Below are positions 6,884-14,795 of a stretch of DNA of 20,899 nucleotides, piece after piece; position 1 is the first letter of the stretch; every line of letters begins with the position of its first letter. Below the pieces are notes generated by a model, which saw nothing but the letters and a program-made list of their open reading frames with translations, searched no databases and was not told where the DNA came from. Both the position numbers and the translations under genes were made by a program. Source of the DNA: Actinomycetes bacterium (GTDB taxonomy: Bacteria; Actinomycetota; Acidimicrobiia; Acidimicrobiales; RAAP-2); the NCBI GenBank assembly GCA_021802025.1, contig JAKABC010000012.1, positions 1 through 20,899 on the forward strand, read 5' to 3'.

Positions 6884-7525
6884 CTAGTCCGGCCCCTCCT
6901 CGGGCGCACTCCCGAGCTGCTCGGCCGCCGCGCGCACCTGCCAGTCGCGGTCGGAGCGCGCATGCTCCAGCGCCGCGTCGACCTCGGGCCCAACGAAGGC
7001 CGCGAGGGCCACCACCGCTCGCCGGCGCACCGGTGGGCGGTCCTCGAGCGCGTCGAGCACGGCGGCCAGTCCCTCGGGATCGCCGATCGCCCCGAGCGCC
7101 GCGACCGCTGACTCGCGACAGCGCGGGTCGTCGTGCTCGCGCGCGACTCGCGACAGCGGCCCCACGGCCGTACCGTCGCCGAACTCGCCCAGGGCGAAGG
7201 CCGCGGCGTCGAGGGCGAGGGGGTCGTCGTCGGCGAGCCCGCACACCAGCGCGTCGCGTACCGCCGGCGTGCGCGGGGCTCGGTGGGCCGCCTGCTCGCG
7301 CGCCTCGCGTCGCACCACGGGGTCCCCGTCGGCGACGAGCGCGCACCAGCGCGGCTCGTCGATCTCGTCGCGTCGGGCGAGTCCGCGCAGGGCGACGACG
7401 CGCTCGCGGGTCGTGCCCCGGGCGAGCGCCCCCTCCAACCTGACCCGCGACGCCGACCCGGCGTCGTGGCCGGCGCGCACGAGGGCCTCGAGGCCGACCG
7501 CTACCGTATTGCCATCGTCGGACAC
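6884..7525 (-). CDS. HEAT-repeat protein
   Basis: The GTG at 7525 gives a 213-residue, all-helical protein of about five HEAT-like repeats of roughly 31 residues, each with the pattern D-x-x-V/P-x-V-R-R-x-A/V-A-x-A-L (for example ADGDPVVRREAREQAA, DDPRCRESAVAALGAIGD, DRPPVRRRAVVALAAF, SDRDWQVRAAAEQLG). Such repeats form a curved scaffold for protein binding and resemble PBS-lyase-type repeats; no enzyme domain is attached. The frame stays open far upstream, but beyond 7525 it is only antisense to the protease and DivIVA-like genes, and its composition there is not protein-like. It is convergent with the MreB-like gene: the two stops (TGA and TAG) are one base apart. It is head-to-head with the YlbL-like gene and probably overlaps its 5' end. 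The partner is unknown. Confidence 0.82.
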   Translation of the reverse strand: MSDDGNTVAVGLEALVRAGHDAGSASRVRLEGALARGTTRERVVALRGLARRDEIDEPRWCALVADGDPVVRREAREQAAHRAPRTPAVRDALVCGLADDDPLALDAAAFALGEFGDGTAVGPLSRVAREHDDPRCRESAVAALGAIGDPEGLAAVLDALEDRPPVRRRAVVALAAFVGPEVDAALEHARSDRDWQVRAAAEQLGSAPEEGPD

Positions 7526-8656
7526 GACCCCATTCCACCACCCGACCGCGTCCGGCGCCGCTGGCGGACCTTGGCCGGCGCCGTCCTCGTGCTCGTGCTG
7601 GCCGGGGTCGTGGCCGCCCGGGTGCCCCTCAACGAGTACGCGCTGACCCCGGGCAACGCCACGCCGGTCGCGCCCCTGGTGCACGTCCGGGGCGTCGCGA
7701 CCGCGCGCCACCCCGGTGACATCTACCTCACCGACGTCTACCTCCAGCAACTGAGTGCGCTCTCGTGGCTGACCCTGCACCTGTCGAACCACGTCCAGTT
7801 CGTCCCGGCCGACGCCCTCACGCCTCCCGGGGTGCCCACGTCCGAGCTCGCGGCCCAGGGTTACCTCCAGATGCGCGACGCCCAGCTCGCGGCCGAGGTT
7901 GAGGCCTTCCGGACCGTGGGCTGGCGTGTCCCGTCCACCGGGGTCGGCGCCACCCTCACGGGTGTCGTCGTCCCCTCGCCCGCGTCGCGCGCGGGGCTGG
8001 CCGTGGGCGACGTCGTGACGTCGGTCGCCGGACGGCGCGTCGCTGACGCCTGCGGCCTGGTCGCGGCGCTCCACGACCTCGCCCCGGGCCGCGTCGTGCG
8101 CCTCGGCGTGCGTCCGGTGCGCATCTCGGCGACGGGCGTCCTCTCGTGGCGCCCCCCGCGCACCCTCACCGTCACCACGACGACGCCCCCCGCCGGGATC
8201 GCCTCGAGCGGCTGTCCCGGCGTGACGGGTCCCGACCGCTCCTTCCTCGGGGTGGCCCTCGAGGACGACGTCGCCTACCGCCTGCCGGCGCGCGTGCGCA
8301 TCGACACGGCCAACATCGGGGGGCCCTCGGCCGGGCTGGCCATGACCCTCACCCTGGTCGACCTGCTGAGCCGCCACTCGATCACCGGGCACCAAGGCGT
8401 GGCCGCCACCGGCACCATGGCCGTCGGCGGGGCGGTCGGTCCGGTGGGTGGGGTGGCCGAGAAGGCCGTTGCCGTCGAGCGCGCCGGGGCGCGCGTGTTC
8501 ATCGTGCCGCGCTCGGAAGTCGGCGCGGCCCGCTCGGGCGCGCCGGGGCTGCGGGTCCTCGGGGTCACGACCCTCGCCCAGGCGCTCGCCGACCTGCGCA
8601 CCCTGGGTGGAGCCGCCCCCGACCCGCTGAGCGCGCCGCGGACCACCTCGGGCTAA
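7466..8656 (+). CDS. YlbL-type membrane PDZ and Lon-like (S16) serine protease
   Basis: The protein has a basic N-terminus (RVRRRWR), a transmembrane helix (AGAVLVLVLAGVVAA), an extracytoplasmic domain with NEYALTPGNATPV, a PDZ domain (GVVVPSPASRAGLAVGDVVTSVAGR), and a C-terminal S16 domain. The Ser/Lys dyad of Lon-type peptidases is intact: Ser in GGPSAGLAM (codon at 8327) and Lys in AEKAVAVERAGA (codon at 8462), 45 residues apart. In Bacillus, YlbL-type proteins are membrane proteases linked to DNA-damage checkpoint recovery; in actinobacteria the substrate is not settled. The start is uncertain: GTG 7466 is the nearest canonical start that keeps the basic N-terminus but lacks a ribosome site and overlaps the HEAT gene; TTG 7571 loses the basic segment; a TACCGT box at 7502-7507 would point to a non-standard ATC at 7514. 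Confidence 0.88.
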   Translation: MAGAHEGLEADRYRIAIVGHDPIPPPDRVRRRWRTLAGAVLVLVLAGVVAARVPLNEYALTPGNATPVAPLVHVRGVATARHPGDIYLTDVYLQQLSALSWLTLHLSNHVQFVPADALTPPGVPTSELAAQGYLQMRDAQLAAEVEAFRTVGWRVPSTGVGATLTGVVVPSPASRAGLAVGDVVTSVAGRRVADACGLVAALHDLAPGRVVRLGVRPVRISATGVLSWRPPRTLTVTTTTPPAGIASSGCPGVTGPDRSFLGVALEDDVAYRLPARVRIDTANIGGPSAGLAMTLTLVDLLSRHSITGHQGVAATGTMAVGGAVGPVGGVAEKAVAVERAGARVFIVPRSEVGAARSGAPGLRVLGVTTLAQALADLRTLGGAAPDPLSAPRTTSG

Positions 8657-8682
8657 GGCCCCGGCGACGAGGCCCGACGCCG

Positions 8683-8688
8683 TAGGCT
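8683..8688 (+). promoter_or_regulatory. -10 box for a leaderless DivIVA-like transcript
   Basis: TAGGCT within CGTAGGCTC ends seven bases before the ATG at 8696, so transcription should start at the initiation codon. The same CGTAGGCTC string precedes the UPF0182 gene. Confidence 0.55.
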
Positions 8689-8695
8689 CTAAGGG

Positions 8696-10426
8696 ATGGA
8701 CGACCGGCGTATCCACTCCTCGAATCGCCTGACGTCGTCCGATCTGGCCCGATCCAGTTTCAGCGTCGTGCGCAAGGGCGGCTACGACCCCAACGAGGTG
8801 CGGATGCACCTCGAAGCGGCCGCCCGCGAGATGGCCCACCTCGAGAGCCGGGTGCGCGAGCTCCACGAGCAGCTCGCCGAGGCCCGGCGCCAGGCGGCCA
8901 ACCCGGTCCTCGACGAGGCGACCCTGGCGGCCGCCCTGGGCGCCCAGAGCGCGGCGATCCTGCGCTCGGCCCACGAGGAGGCCGGGCGCGTCACCGCCGA
9001 GGCCCAGGAGCGGGCCGCCCAGATCTTCTCCGAGAGCCAGCAGCGGGGTGCCGCCTACCTCGTCGAGGCCCAAGAGCGCGCGGCCGCCCTCGTCACCGAG
9101 GCCGAGAACACGGCGGCCCAGATCGACCACGACGCGCGTCTGGCGGCCGAGCGACTCATCGAGTCGGCGAAGGTCAACGGCGAGGCCCTCGTCGAGCGGG
9201 CGCGTGAGCAGGGCCGCGCGATCGTCGAGCAGGCCACCGGCGCGCGCCGCACGGTGCTCAACGACCTCGCCGTGAAGCGCAAGGCCCTCCACCTGCAGAT
9301 CGAACAGCTGCGCGCCGCGCGCGACTCGCTCAACGGCTTCATCGGCTCGGTGCGCCAGCGCGTCGACGACGTGCTGGCCGAGGTCGCGACCTCCGACGAG
9401 GCCGCTCGCGCCGCCGCCACCGAGGCCCTGCGCCAGTCGGGCCCCGCGCCCGAGCCGACCGAGGAGGAGCTCCTCGCCGGGACCCCGCTGCGCGACGTGC
9501 CCGAGGTCGTCGCCACCCCCTTGGGGGCCGGCGTCGTCCCGGCGCCGCGCCCGCCCGGGGAGGCGCCCCCGACCGAAGAGACGCCCCGGACCCGTCGGCG
9601 CGCGCGCGTCGAGTCGGCCGAGGTCCCGGCCCCGGCGTCGCCCGCTGCGACGGGCGACGAGGGCGAGGAGATGTCGGGCACCGACGTCGTCAACGAGATC
9701 TTCGCCCGCCTGCGCAAGGCCACGCTCGAAGAGCGTGGCGCGAGCGCCCCGGCCCCCCGCCGGGCGGCGGCCCGACGGGCCGAGACCCCCGACGACGAGA
9801 TCTTCCACCGTCGCGACGCCGCCCTCGCCGAACCCCTCGCGGTCCTCACCCGTCGGGTCAAGCGGGCGCTCCAGGACGACCAGAACGTGGTGCTCGAGCG
9901 CCTGCGCGACGTGACCGCCATGATCACCACCGAGCTCGAGGACGAGCGCGTGCAGCGCTCGCGCTACGCCGACGCCGCCTACGAGGCCCTGGCCCACGCG
10001 GCCGCGGCCGGGGTCGCCTTCGCTCGCGACGCGGGAGCCGCCCACGACGCCCTCGTCGACCGTGACACCCTCGACGAGTGCGCGGCCGACCTGGCGGTGA
10101 CCGTGGTCGTCGCGCTGCGAAAGCGCATCCTCTCCGATGGTGCGGGCGACGGCGCCGAGCGCGCCAACGCGGCCTACCGCGAGTGGCGTGGTGCGCGGGT
10201 CGAGCGGCTGTGCGCGGACGTGGCGCGCCGGGCCTTCAACGCCGGCGTGGTGGCGGCGTCCGACGGGGCGCCCCTGCGCTTCGCGGTTGCCCCCGGCGAC
10301 CCGCCGTGCGACCTGTGCGCGCGCGACGCTGCGACCCGCGACCACCGGGCCGGTGAGAAGTTCCCCAGCGGGTCGCTGTACCCCCCGCTGCACGCGGGCT
10401 GCGCCTGCGCCGTCGTGCCGGCCTAG
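8696..10426 (+). CDS. DivIVA-like coiled-coil protein fused to a C-terminal MuF-like (phage minor-head type) domain
   Basis: The 576-residue protein has three parts. Residues about 13-50 match the DivIVA start (SSDLARSSFSVVRKGGYDPNEVR is at about 14-36), followed by a long coiled coil to about 235 rich in Ala, Glu and Arg. DivIVA proteins bind curved membrane and recruit pole or septum factors. Residues about 245-330 are a Pro-rich linker. The C-terminal third is helical and ends RVERLCADVARRAFNAGVVAAS, then CDLC (Cys538, Cys541) and YPPLHAGCAC (His566, Cys569, Cys571). This tail matches the CxxC...PPLHPxCRC ending of Mu gpF/SPP1 gp7 minor head proteins, likely a zinc-binding fold. No phage genes are nearby. 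The ATG is preceded by TAGGCT at leaderless distance. The DivIVA and MuF calls are by motif recognition; the joint role is unknown. Confidence 0.85.
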   Translation: MDDRRIHSSNRLTSSDLARSSFSVVRKGGYDPNEVRMHLEAAAREMAHLESRVRELHEQLAEARRQAANPVLDEATLAAALGAQSAAILRSAHEEAGRVTAEAQERAAQIFSESQQRGAAYLVEAQERAAALVTEAENTAAQIDHDARLAAERLIESAKVNGEALVERAREQGRAIVEQATGARRTVLNDLAVKRKALHLQIEQLRAARDSLNGFIGSVRQRVDDVLAEVATSDEAARAAATEALRQSGPAPEPTEEELLAGTPLRDVPEVVATPLGAGVVPAPRPPGEAPPTEETPRTRRRARVESAEVPAPASPAATGDEGEEMSGTDVVNEIFARLRKATLEERGASAPAPRRAAARRAETPDDEIFHRRDAALAEPLAVLTRRVKRALQDDQNVVLERLRDVTAMITTELEDERVQRSRYADAAYEALAHAAAAGVAFARDAGAAHDALVDRDTLDECAADLAVTVVVALRKRILSDGAGDGAERANAAYREWRGARVERLCADVARRAFNAGVVAASDGAPLRFAVAPGDPPCDLCARDAATRDHRAGEKFPSGSLYPPLHAGCACAVVPA

Positions 10427-10432
10427 GGCCCG

Positions 10433-10438
10433 TAGGCT
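10433..10438 (+). promoter_or_regulatory. -10 box for a leaderless UPF0182 transcript
   Basis: TAGGCT within CGTAGGCTC ends six bases before the GTG at 10445. The gap after the DivIVA-like stop is only 18 bases, so this promoter would allow the membrane protein gene to be transcribed apart from its upstream neighbour. Confidence 0.5.
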
Positions 10439-10444
10439 CGTCGC

Positions 10445-13360
10445 GTGCGCAGCCCGACCGACCTCCCGCCGCGCCCCCGGCGGCTCGGGCGGGTGTCACG
10501 CCGGCTGTGGGTCGGGGTGGGGATTCTGGTCCTGCTGGTCGTCTTCTTCTCGCTGCGCAACATCGCCACGGTCTGGACCGACGAGATGTGGTTCGCCTCG
10601 ATCGGCCAGACGTCGGTCTTCTCCACGCTCTTTTGGATCCGGGTGGGCCTCGGACTGACCTTCGGCGCGGTCTTCTTCTTCCTCTTATGGCTCAATCTCC
10701 TGCTGACCGACCGTTTCGGGGCCCGGGACCTGACCTTTGAGCCCGAGGACGAGGTGGTGCGGCGATTCCAGAACGCCGTTCGGCCCTACGCCAAGCGGAT
10801 CTACGCCGCGATCGCCCTGGTCTTTGGTCTGGTGGCCGGACTCAACGCGACGGGCGAGTGGCAGAACTACCTCCTGTTCGCCCACGCCCGGCCCTTCGCC
10901 ACGACCGACCCCCTCTTCCACAAGAACGTCGGCTTCTACGTCTTCACCCTCCCGTTCGTCTCGTTCTGCGCGACGTGGCTGCTCGTCACGTTGATCGTGA
11001 CCCTCGTGGTGACGGCGATCTTCCACTTCTTGAACGGCGGTATCCGCGCGGCCAACGTCTCGCCTCGGGTGTCACCGCGGGTGAAGGCTCACCTCTCGGT
11101 GATCGGCGCCGGGATCGCCGTGATGAAGGCCGTGGGGTACCTGCTGGCCAAGTGGGACCTGGTGCTCTCGACCAACGGCTTCGCCGAGGGCGCGGGCTAC
11201 ACCGACGTTCACGCCCGCATCCCGGCCCTCACGATCCTCTTCTTCCTCTCGCTCGCCGCGGCGGCGATCCTGCTCTACAACGTCCGCTCCCGGGGCTGGT
11301 CCCTCCCCGCCGTCGCGGTCGGGCTCTGGGCCTTCGTCGCCCTGGTGATCGGCGTGCTCTACCCGACCTTCCTCCAGGCGCTCAAGGTCAGTCCGAACCA
11401 GGAGAACCTGGAGGCCCCCTACATCCAGCGCGACATCACCGCCACGCGCGCCGCCTACGGGCTCGACACCGTCGCCTACCACCCCTTCGCGGGGGCCTCG
11501 TCGATCACCCCGTCCGAGGTCACGGCCGACCTGGCGACACTGCGCAACATCCGCCTCTGGGACCCGTCGAGCAACATCTCGCTCAACACGGTCACCCGGC
11601 GCCAGGCGATGCGCTCGTACTACACCTTCCCCAACCTGTCGGTCGACCGCTACTACGTCAACGGCCAGTTGACCCCGGTCCTGATCGGCACCCGTCAGAT
11701 CGACCCCTCGAACCTCCCCAGCCAGAACTGGGTCAACCAGCACCTCGTCTACACCCACGGGATCGGCGTGGCGGTGGTGGCGGCCAACACGGTCGACACC
11801 GCGACCGGCAACCCGATCTTCGAGGTCGGCAACATCCCGCCGACCTCGACCGGCGGGCTGCCCGTGCTCACCGAGCCCGACGTCTACTTCGGCCTGGATC
11901 AGTCGGGATGGGTGGTGGCCGACACCAAGCAGCCCGAGCTCGACTACCAGGTCAACACCGGGGCCAACGCCGGCACCCCCGTCTACACCCACTACCACGG
12001 CGGCGGCGGGGTGCCGGTCGGGGGCCTCTTCTCCCGCCTGGCGCTGGCGCTGCGACTGGGCAACTTCAACTTCTTGATTTCGAACCAGATCACCTCGCAC
12101 AGCCGGGTCATGTTCGTGCGCGACGTGCGCCAGATGGTGAAGATGGCCGCGCCCTTCCTCAGCTTCGACTCCAAGGTCTACCCCGTGATCGCCAACGGGC
12201 ACGTCGACTACGTGCTCAACGGCTACACCACGACCTCGCAGTACCCCTACAGCGAGAACGCCGACCAGCTCACGCCGACCATCGGCGGACTCCCGACCTC
12301 GCTCAACTACGTGCGCAACTCGGTGGTGGCTGTCGTCAACACCTACTCCGGCTCGATCCACTTCTACGTGATCCACCCGAGCGACCCGATCATCCAGGCG
12401 TACCGCTCGGCCTTCCCCACCCTGTTCCAGCCCATGAGCGCGATGCCGGTGACGATCCTCGACCACCTTCGCTACCCCTCGGACCTGCTCTCGGTGCAGG
12501 CGGCGGTGCTCGGGCGCTACCACATCACCGGGGCCAGCTCCTTCTACTCCGCCTCGGACCGCTGGGAGGTGACCCCGACGACCGGTGCCGGGAGCCCAGC
12601 GTCGTTGATCTCCTCGACCCAGCTCGTGGCGAGCAACGGTGAGGTCATCGGCAGTCAGCTCTCGCCGATGAGCCCGATCTACCAGGTGGGAGCGCTGCCC
12701 AACTCGACGGGCCAGCAGCTGCTCGCCATGCTCGACTTTGTCCCGGCGGGCAACTCGTCGCGGGTTCAGGGGCTGAGCGCGATCCTCGCCGCCACGAGTG
12801 ACCCGAGCAACTACGGCCAGCTCAACGTCTACGAGACACCCCGGGGCACGACGGTGACCGGCCCGCTCCAGGCCGACTCCGAGATCCAGCAGAACTCCAA
12901 GGTCAGCTCGATCATCACCCCGCTCGACCAGCACGGCTCCCAGGTCCTGCTCGGCAACAACCTCACCGTGCCGCTGGACTCGAGCGTGCTCTACATCCGT
13001 CCGCTCTATGTCACCAGCACCTCGAACCCCATGCCCGAACTGCGCTACGTGATCGCCGTGTTCAACCAGCAGGTCGGGATCGAGCCGACCCTCGCCGGCG
13101 CCCTCACCGACGTGCTCGGCCCGGCGGCCCGCGCGGTGGCCGGGACGAGCCCAGTCCGTTCGGGCGGCTCGACGACGCCGTCGGGCGGCTCGACGACGCC
13201 CACCACGCAGAGCCTGGCGAGCGAGCTCCAGCGCGCCGCGGCCGCCTACAGCGCGGCCCAGAACGCGCTCGCCGCGGGCGACCTCGGGGCCTACCAGCGC
13301 GACGTCGAGGCGATGGACCAGGCCATCCGGGCGGCCCAGGGCGCCCTCGCCAAGGGCTAG
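10445..13360 (+). CDS. UPF0182-family large integral membrane protein
   Basis: The 971-residue protein fits the usual 900-1000 residues of UPF0182 (COG1615). The N-terminal third has about seven transmembrane helices (for example LWVGVGILVLLVVFFSL, LGLTFGAVFFFLLWLNLLL, IYAAIALVFGLVAGL, WLLVTLIVTLVVTAIF, ALTILFFLSLAAAAILLY). A large extracytoplasmic part follows with family blocks such as ALKVSPNQENLEAPYIQRDI, AYGLDTVAYHPF, NPIFEVGNIPP, EPDVYFG and DSSVLYIRPLYV. The C-terminus has a Ser/Gly/Thr linker with a duplicated SGGSTTP and an Ala-rich helix with coiled-coil character. The function of the family is not established. The GTG at 10445 follows a TAGGCT box at leaderless distance and begins a basic cytoplasmic tail. 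Its TAG stop shares CTAG (13357-13360) with the convergent oxidase gene. Confidence 0.95.
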   Translation: MRSPTDLPPRPRRLGRVSRRLWVGVGILVLLVVFFSLRNIATVWTDEMWFASIGQTSVFSTLFWIRVGLGLTFGAVFFFLLWLNLLLTDRFGARDLTFEPEDEVVRRFQNAVRPYAKRIYAAIALVFGLVAGLNATGEWQNYLLFAHARPFATTDPLFHKNVGFYVFTLPFVSFCATWLLVTLIVTLVVTAIFHFLNGGIRAANVSPRVSPRVKAHLSVIGAGIAVMKAVGYLLAKWDLVLSTNGFAEGAGYTDVHARIPALTILFFLSLAAAAILLYNVRSRGWSLPAVAVGLWAFVALVIGVLYPTFLQALKVSPNQENLEAPYIQRDITATRAAYGLDTVAYHPFAGASSITPSEVTADLATLRNIRLWDPSSNISLNTVTRRQAMRSYYTFPNLSVDRYYVNGQLTPVLIGTRQIDPSNLPSQNWVNQHLVYTHGIGVAVVAANTVDTATGNPIFEVGNIPPTSTGGLPVLTEPDVYFGLDQSGWVVADTKQPELDYQVNTGANAGTPVYTHYHGGGGVPVGGLFSRLALALRLGNFNFLISNQITSHSRVMFVRDVRQMVKMAAPFLSFDSKVYPVIANGHVDYVLNGYTTTSQYPYSENADQLTPTIGGLPTSLNYVRNSVVAVVNTYSGSIHFYVIHPSDPIIQAYRSAFPTLFQPMSAMPVTILDHLRYPSDLLSVQAAVLGRYHITGASSFYSASDRWEVTPTTGAGSPASLISSTQLVASNGEVIGSQLSPMSPIYQVGALPNSTGQQLLAMLDFVPAGNSSRVQGLSAILAATSDPSNYGQLNVYETPRGTTVTGPLQADSEIQQNSKVSSIITPLDQHGSQVLLGNNLTVPLDSSVLYIRPLYVTSTSNPMPELRYVIAVFNQQVGIEPTLAGALTDVLGPAARAVAGTSPVRSGGSTTPSGGSTTPTTQSLASELQRAAAAYSAAQNALAAGDLGAYQRDVEAMDQAIRAAQGALAKG
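13160..13201 (+). repeat. 21-bp unit in tandem, two copies, inside the UPF0182 gene
   Basis: The unit TCGGGCGGCTCGACGACGCC plus one base occurs twice back to back and encodes SGGSTTP twice. The two copies differ only in the last base, so the duplication is recent or the repeat is kept uniform. It lies in the flexible linker before the C-terminal helix. Confidence 0.85.
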
Positions 13361-14745
13361 GCCCGCCGACCGGGCGGGCCGAGGAGCCCCTCGGGGTCGA
13401 AGGCCGCCTTCACCCGACGCTGGAGGGCGATGAGCGTGGGGTCGGTCAGTTCGAGGTAGGCGTCCCACTTGTCGCGGCCGAGGCCGTGCTCGCCGCTAAT
13501 CGCCCCGCCGAGGGCAATCCCGGCCCGGTAGAGCTCGACGAGGAGGCGCTCGCGCCGGGCGTCGTCGGCGCAGAACACCGAGAGGTGCACGTTCCCGTCG
13601 CCCACGTGGCCACAGCCCGTGACGAGGGCCTGGTGCTCGCCGGCGATCCGGGCGACGTCCTCGAGGTAGCGCGCGACGTGGGCCCGGGGCACGACGACGT
13701 CGACGATGTCGTTGGCCCCGGCGGCCTTGGCGAACCAGAAGGCCCGCTCGCGCCCGGCAATCAGATCGTCGGCCGCTCGGCCGTCGAGGACGAGGGCGTC
13801 TAATGCCCCGGCCGAATCGAGGATCTCGGCGCTCGCGGCGAGGTCCTCGTCGAGCTGGGCGCCCGTGCGGGTCTCGAGGACGAGCACCAGGTAGGCCGTG
13901 GTGGCCTCGACGCGCTCGGGCGAGAGTCCGAGGGTGAAGGGGGTCTCGCGCACCAGGACGGCCATCGTGAGTGCGTCGATGTACTCGAGCAACGACGGGG
14001 CGAGCCCGGCGCGCAGCAGACGGGTCACCGCCTCGGTCACGGCGTCGAGCGAGGCGAAGGGGGCGAGTACCGTCGCGCGGTGATCGGTCCGCGGGGTGAG
14101 CCGGACCGTGACCTCGGTCACCAGGGCCAGCGTGCCCTCGCTGCCGATGACGAGCTGGGTCAGGTCGTAGCCCGAGGAGAGCTTCACCACGGGTGCGCCG
14201 GTGCGCACCACGGAGCCGTCGGCGAGGACGAGCTCGAGCGCCAGCACGTGGTGACGGGTGACGCCGTGGCGCACGGCACGCATGCCCCCGGCGTTGGTGT
14301 TGACGTTCCCGCCGAGGGTCGAGGACGTCTCGCCCGGGGCGACGGGGTAGTGGAGTCCCAGAGGCGCGAGGTGCTCGTTGAGCTGGCGCAGGGTGACGCC
14401 GGCCTCGACGACGGCCACCTGGTTGGCCACGTCGACCTCGATGATCCGGTCCATCTGGTCGAAGCAGATGACGAGGGACCCCTCGCTCGGCTCAGCCCCT
14501 CCCGAGAGGCCCGTGCCGGCTCCGCGGGCGGTGATCGCCACGCCGTGGCGGCGCGCCCAGCCCACCAGGGCCACGACGTCGTCGGTCTCGACCGGGCGCG
14601 CGACGGCGTAGGGCTCGGCCCCGCGTGGGTGGAGGCTCTCGTCGTGGCGGTCGTCGTCGGCGAGTGACCCGCTATAGGTAACCGCTATGTCGAGGGCGTC
14701 GAGCTCGGCGCGCGCTCGGGGGCCGGGGTCGGGCACGACCCGCAC
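13357..14745 (-). CDS. GlcD-type FAD-binding oxidase/dehydrogenase (2-hydroxy acid type)
   Basis: The 462-residue protein has the two-domain VAO/PCMH layout. The FAD-binding part carries the pyrophosphate loop ARGAGTGLSGGA (73-84), GETSSTLGGNVNTNAGG (138-154) and VIGSEGTLALVTEV (199-212). The cap domain carries GHVGDGNVH (379-387) with metal/substrate-site histidines and GEHGLGR (418-424), then the C-terminal AAFDPEGLLGP. Members oxidise D-lactate, glycolate or D-2-hydroxyglutarate; which substrate applies here cannot be read from sequence. No GlcE/GlcF or iron-sulfur partner gene is adjacent, so it may be a stand-alone enzyme. The GTG at 14745 directly abuts a large inverted repeat, and no ribosome site or standard -10 precedes it, so the true start could lie slightly downstream. 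The 3' end shares its stop bases with the UPF0182 gene. Confidence 0.9.
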   Translation of the reverse strand: MRVVPDPGPRARAELDALDIAVTYSGSLADDDRHDESLHPRGAEPYAVARPVETDDVVALVGWARRHGVAITARGAGTGLSGGAEPSEGSLVICFDQMDRIIEVDVANQVAVVEAGVTLRQLNEHLAPLGLHYPVAPGETSSTLGGNVNTNAGGMRAVRHGVTRHHVLALELVLADGSVVRTGAPVVKLSSGYDLTQLVIGSEGTLALVTEVTVRLTPRTDHRATVLAPFASLDAVTEAVTRLLRAGLAPSLLEYIDALTMAVLVRETPFTLGLSPERVEATTAYLVLVLETRTGAQLDEDLAASAEILDSAGALDALVLDGRAADDLIAGRERAFWFAKAAGANDIVDVVVPRAHVARYLEDVARIAGEHQALVTGCGHVGDGNVHLSVFCADDARRERLLVELYRAGIALGGAISGEHGLGRDKWDAYLELTDPTLIALQRRVKAAFDPEGLLGPPGRRA

Positions 14746-14792
14746 CCTAGTGCGCGAGGCGGGGCCGCTCGGGCCCCGCCTCGCGCACTAGG
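14746..14792 (-). terminator. Perfect 21-bp inverted repeat, probable terminator of the secreted-protein gene
   Basis: The arms 14746-14766 and 14772-14792 are perfect reverse complements around a 5-base loop. The repeat begins three bases after the stop of the secreted-protein gene and ends at the base before the oxidase start codon, so it fills the gap. No T-tract follows, as is common for GC-rich actinobacterial terminators. A second small hairpin (14796-14811) overlaps the stop codon. The structure is certain; the terminator role is inferred. Confidence 0.75.
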
Positions 14793-14795
14793 CCC

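Noticed and set aside
7526..10393. Very long minus-strand open frame continuous with the HEAT-repeat gene
   Set aside because: Beyond 7525 it is antisense to the YlbL-like and DivIVA-like genes. Its translation is Gly/Arg/His-rich with no domain, as expected from high-GC shadow frames; only the part ending at 6884 is protein-like.
8696..10426. Prophage remnant suggested by the MuF-like domain
   Set aside because: No terminase, portal, capsid, integrase or attachment site is visible, and the flanking genes are ordinary chromosomal families.
11072..13468. Minus-strand open frame of about 800 codons across the UPF0182 gene
   Set aside because: It is antisense to a clear UPF0182 coding sequence, with a low-complexity Arg/Gly/Val/Asp composition and no start signals.
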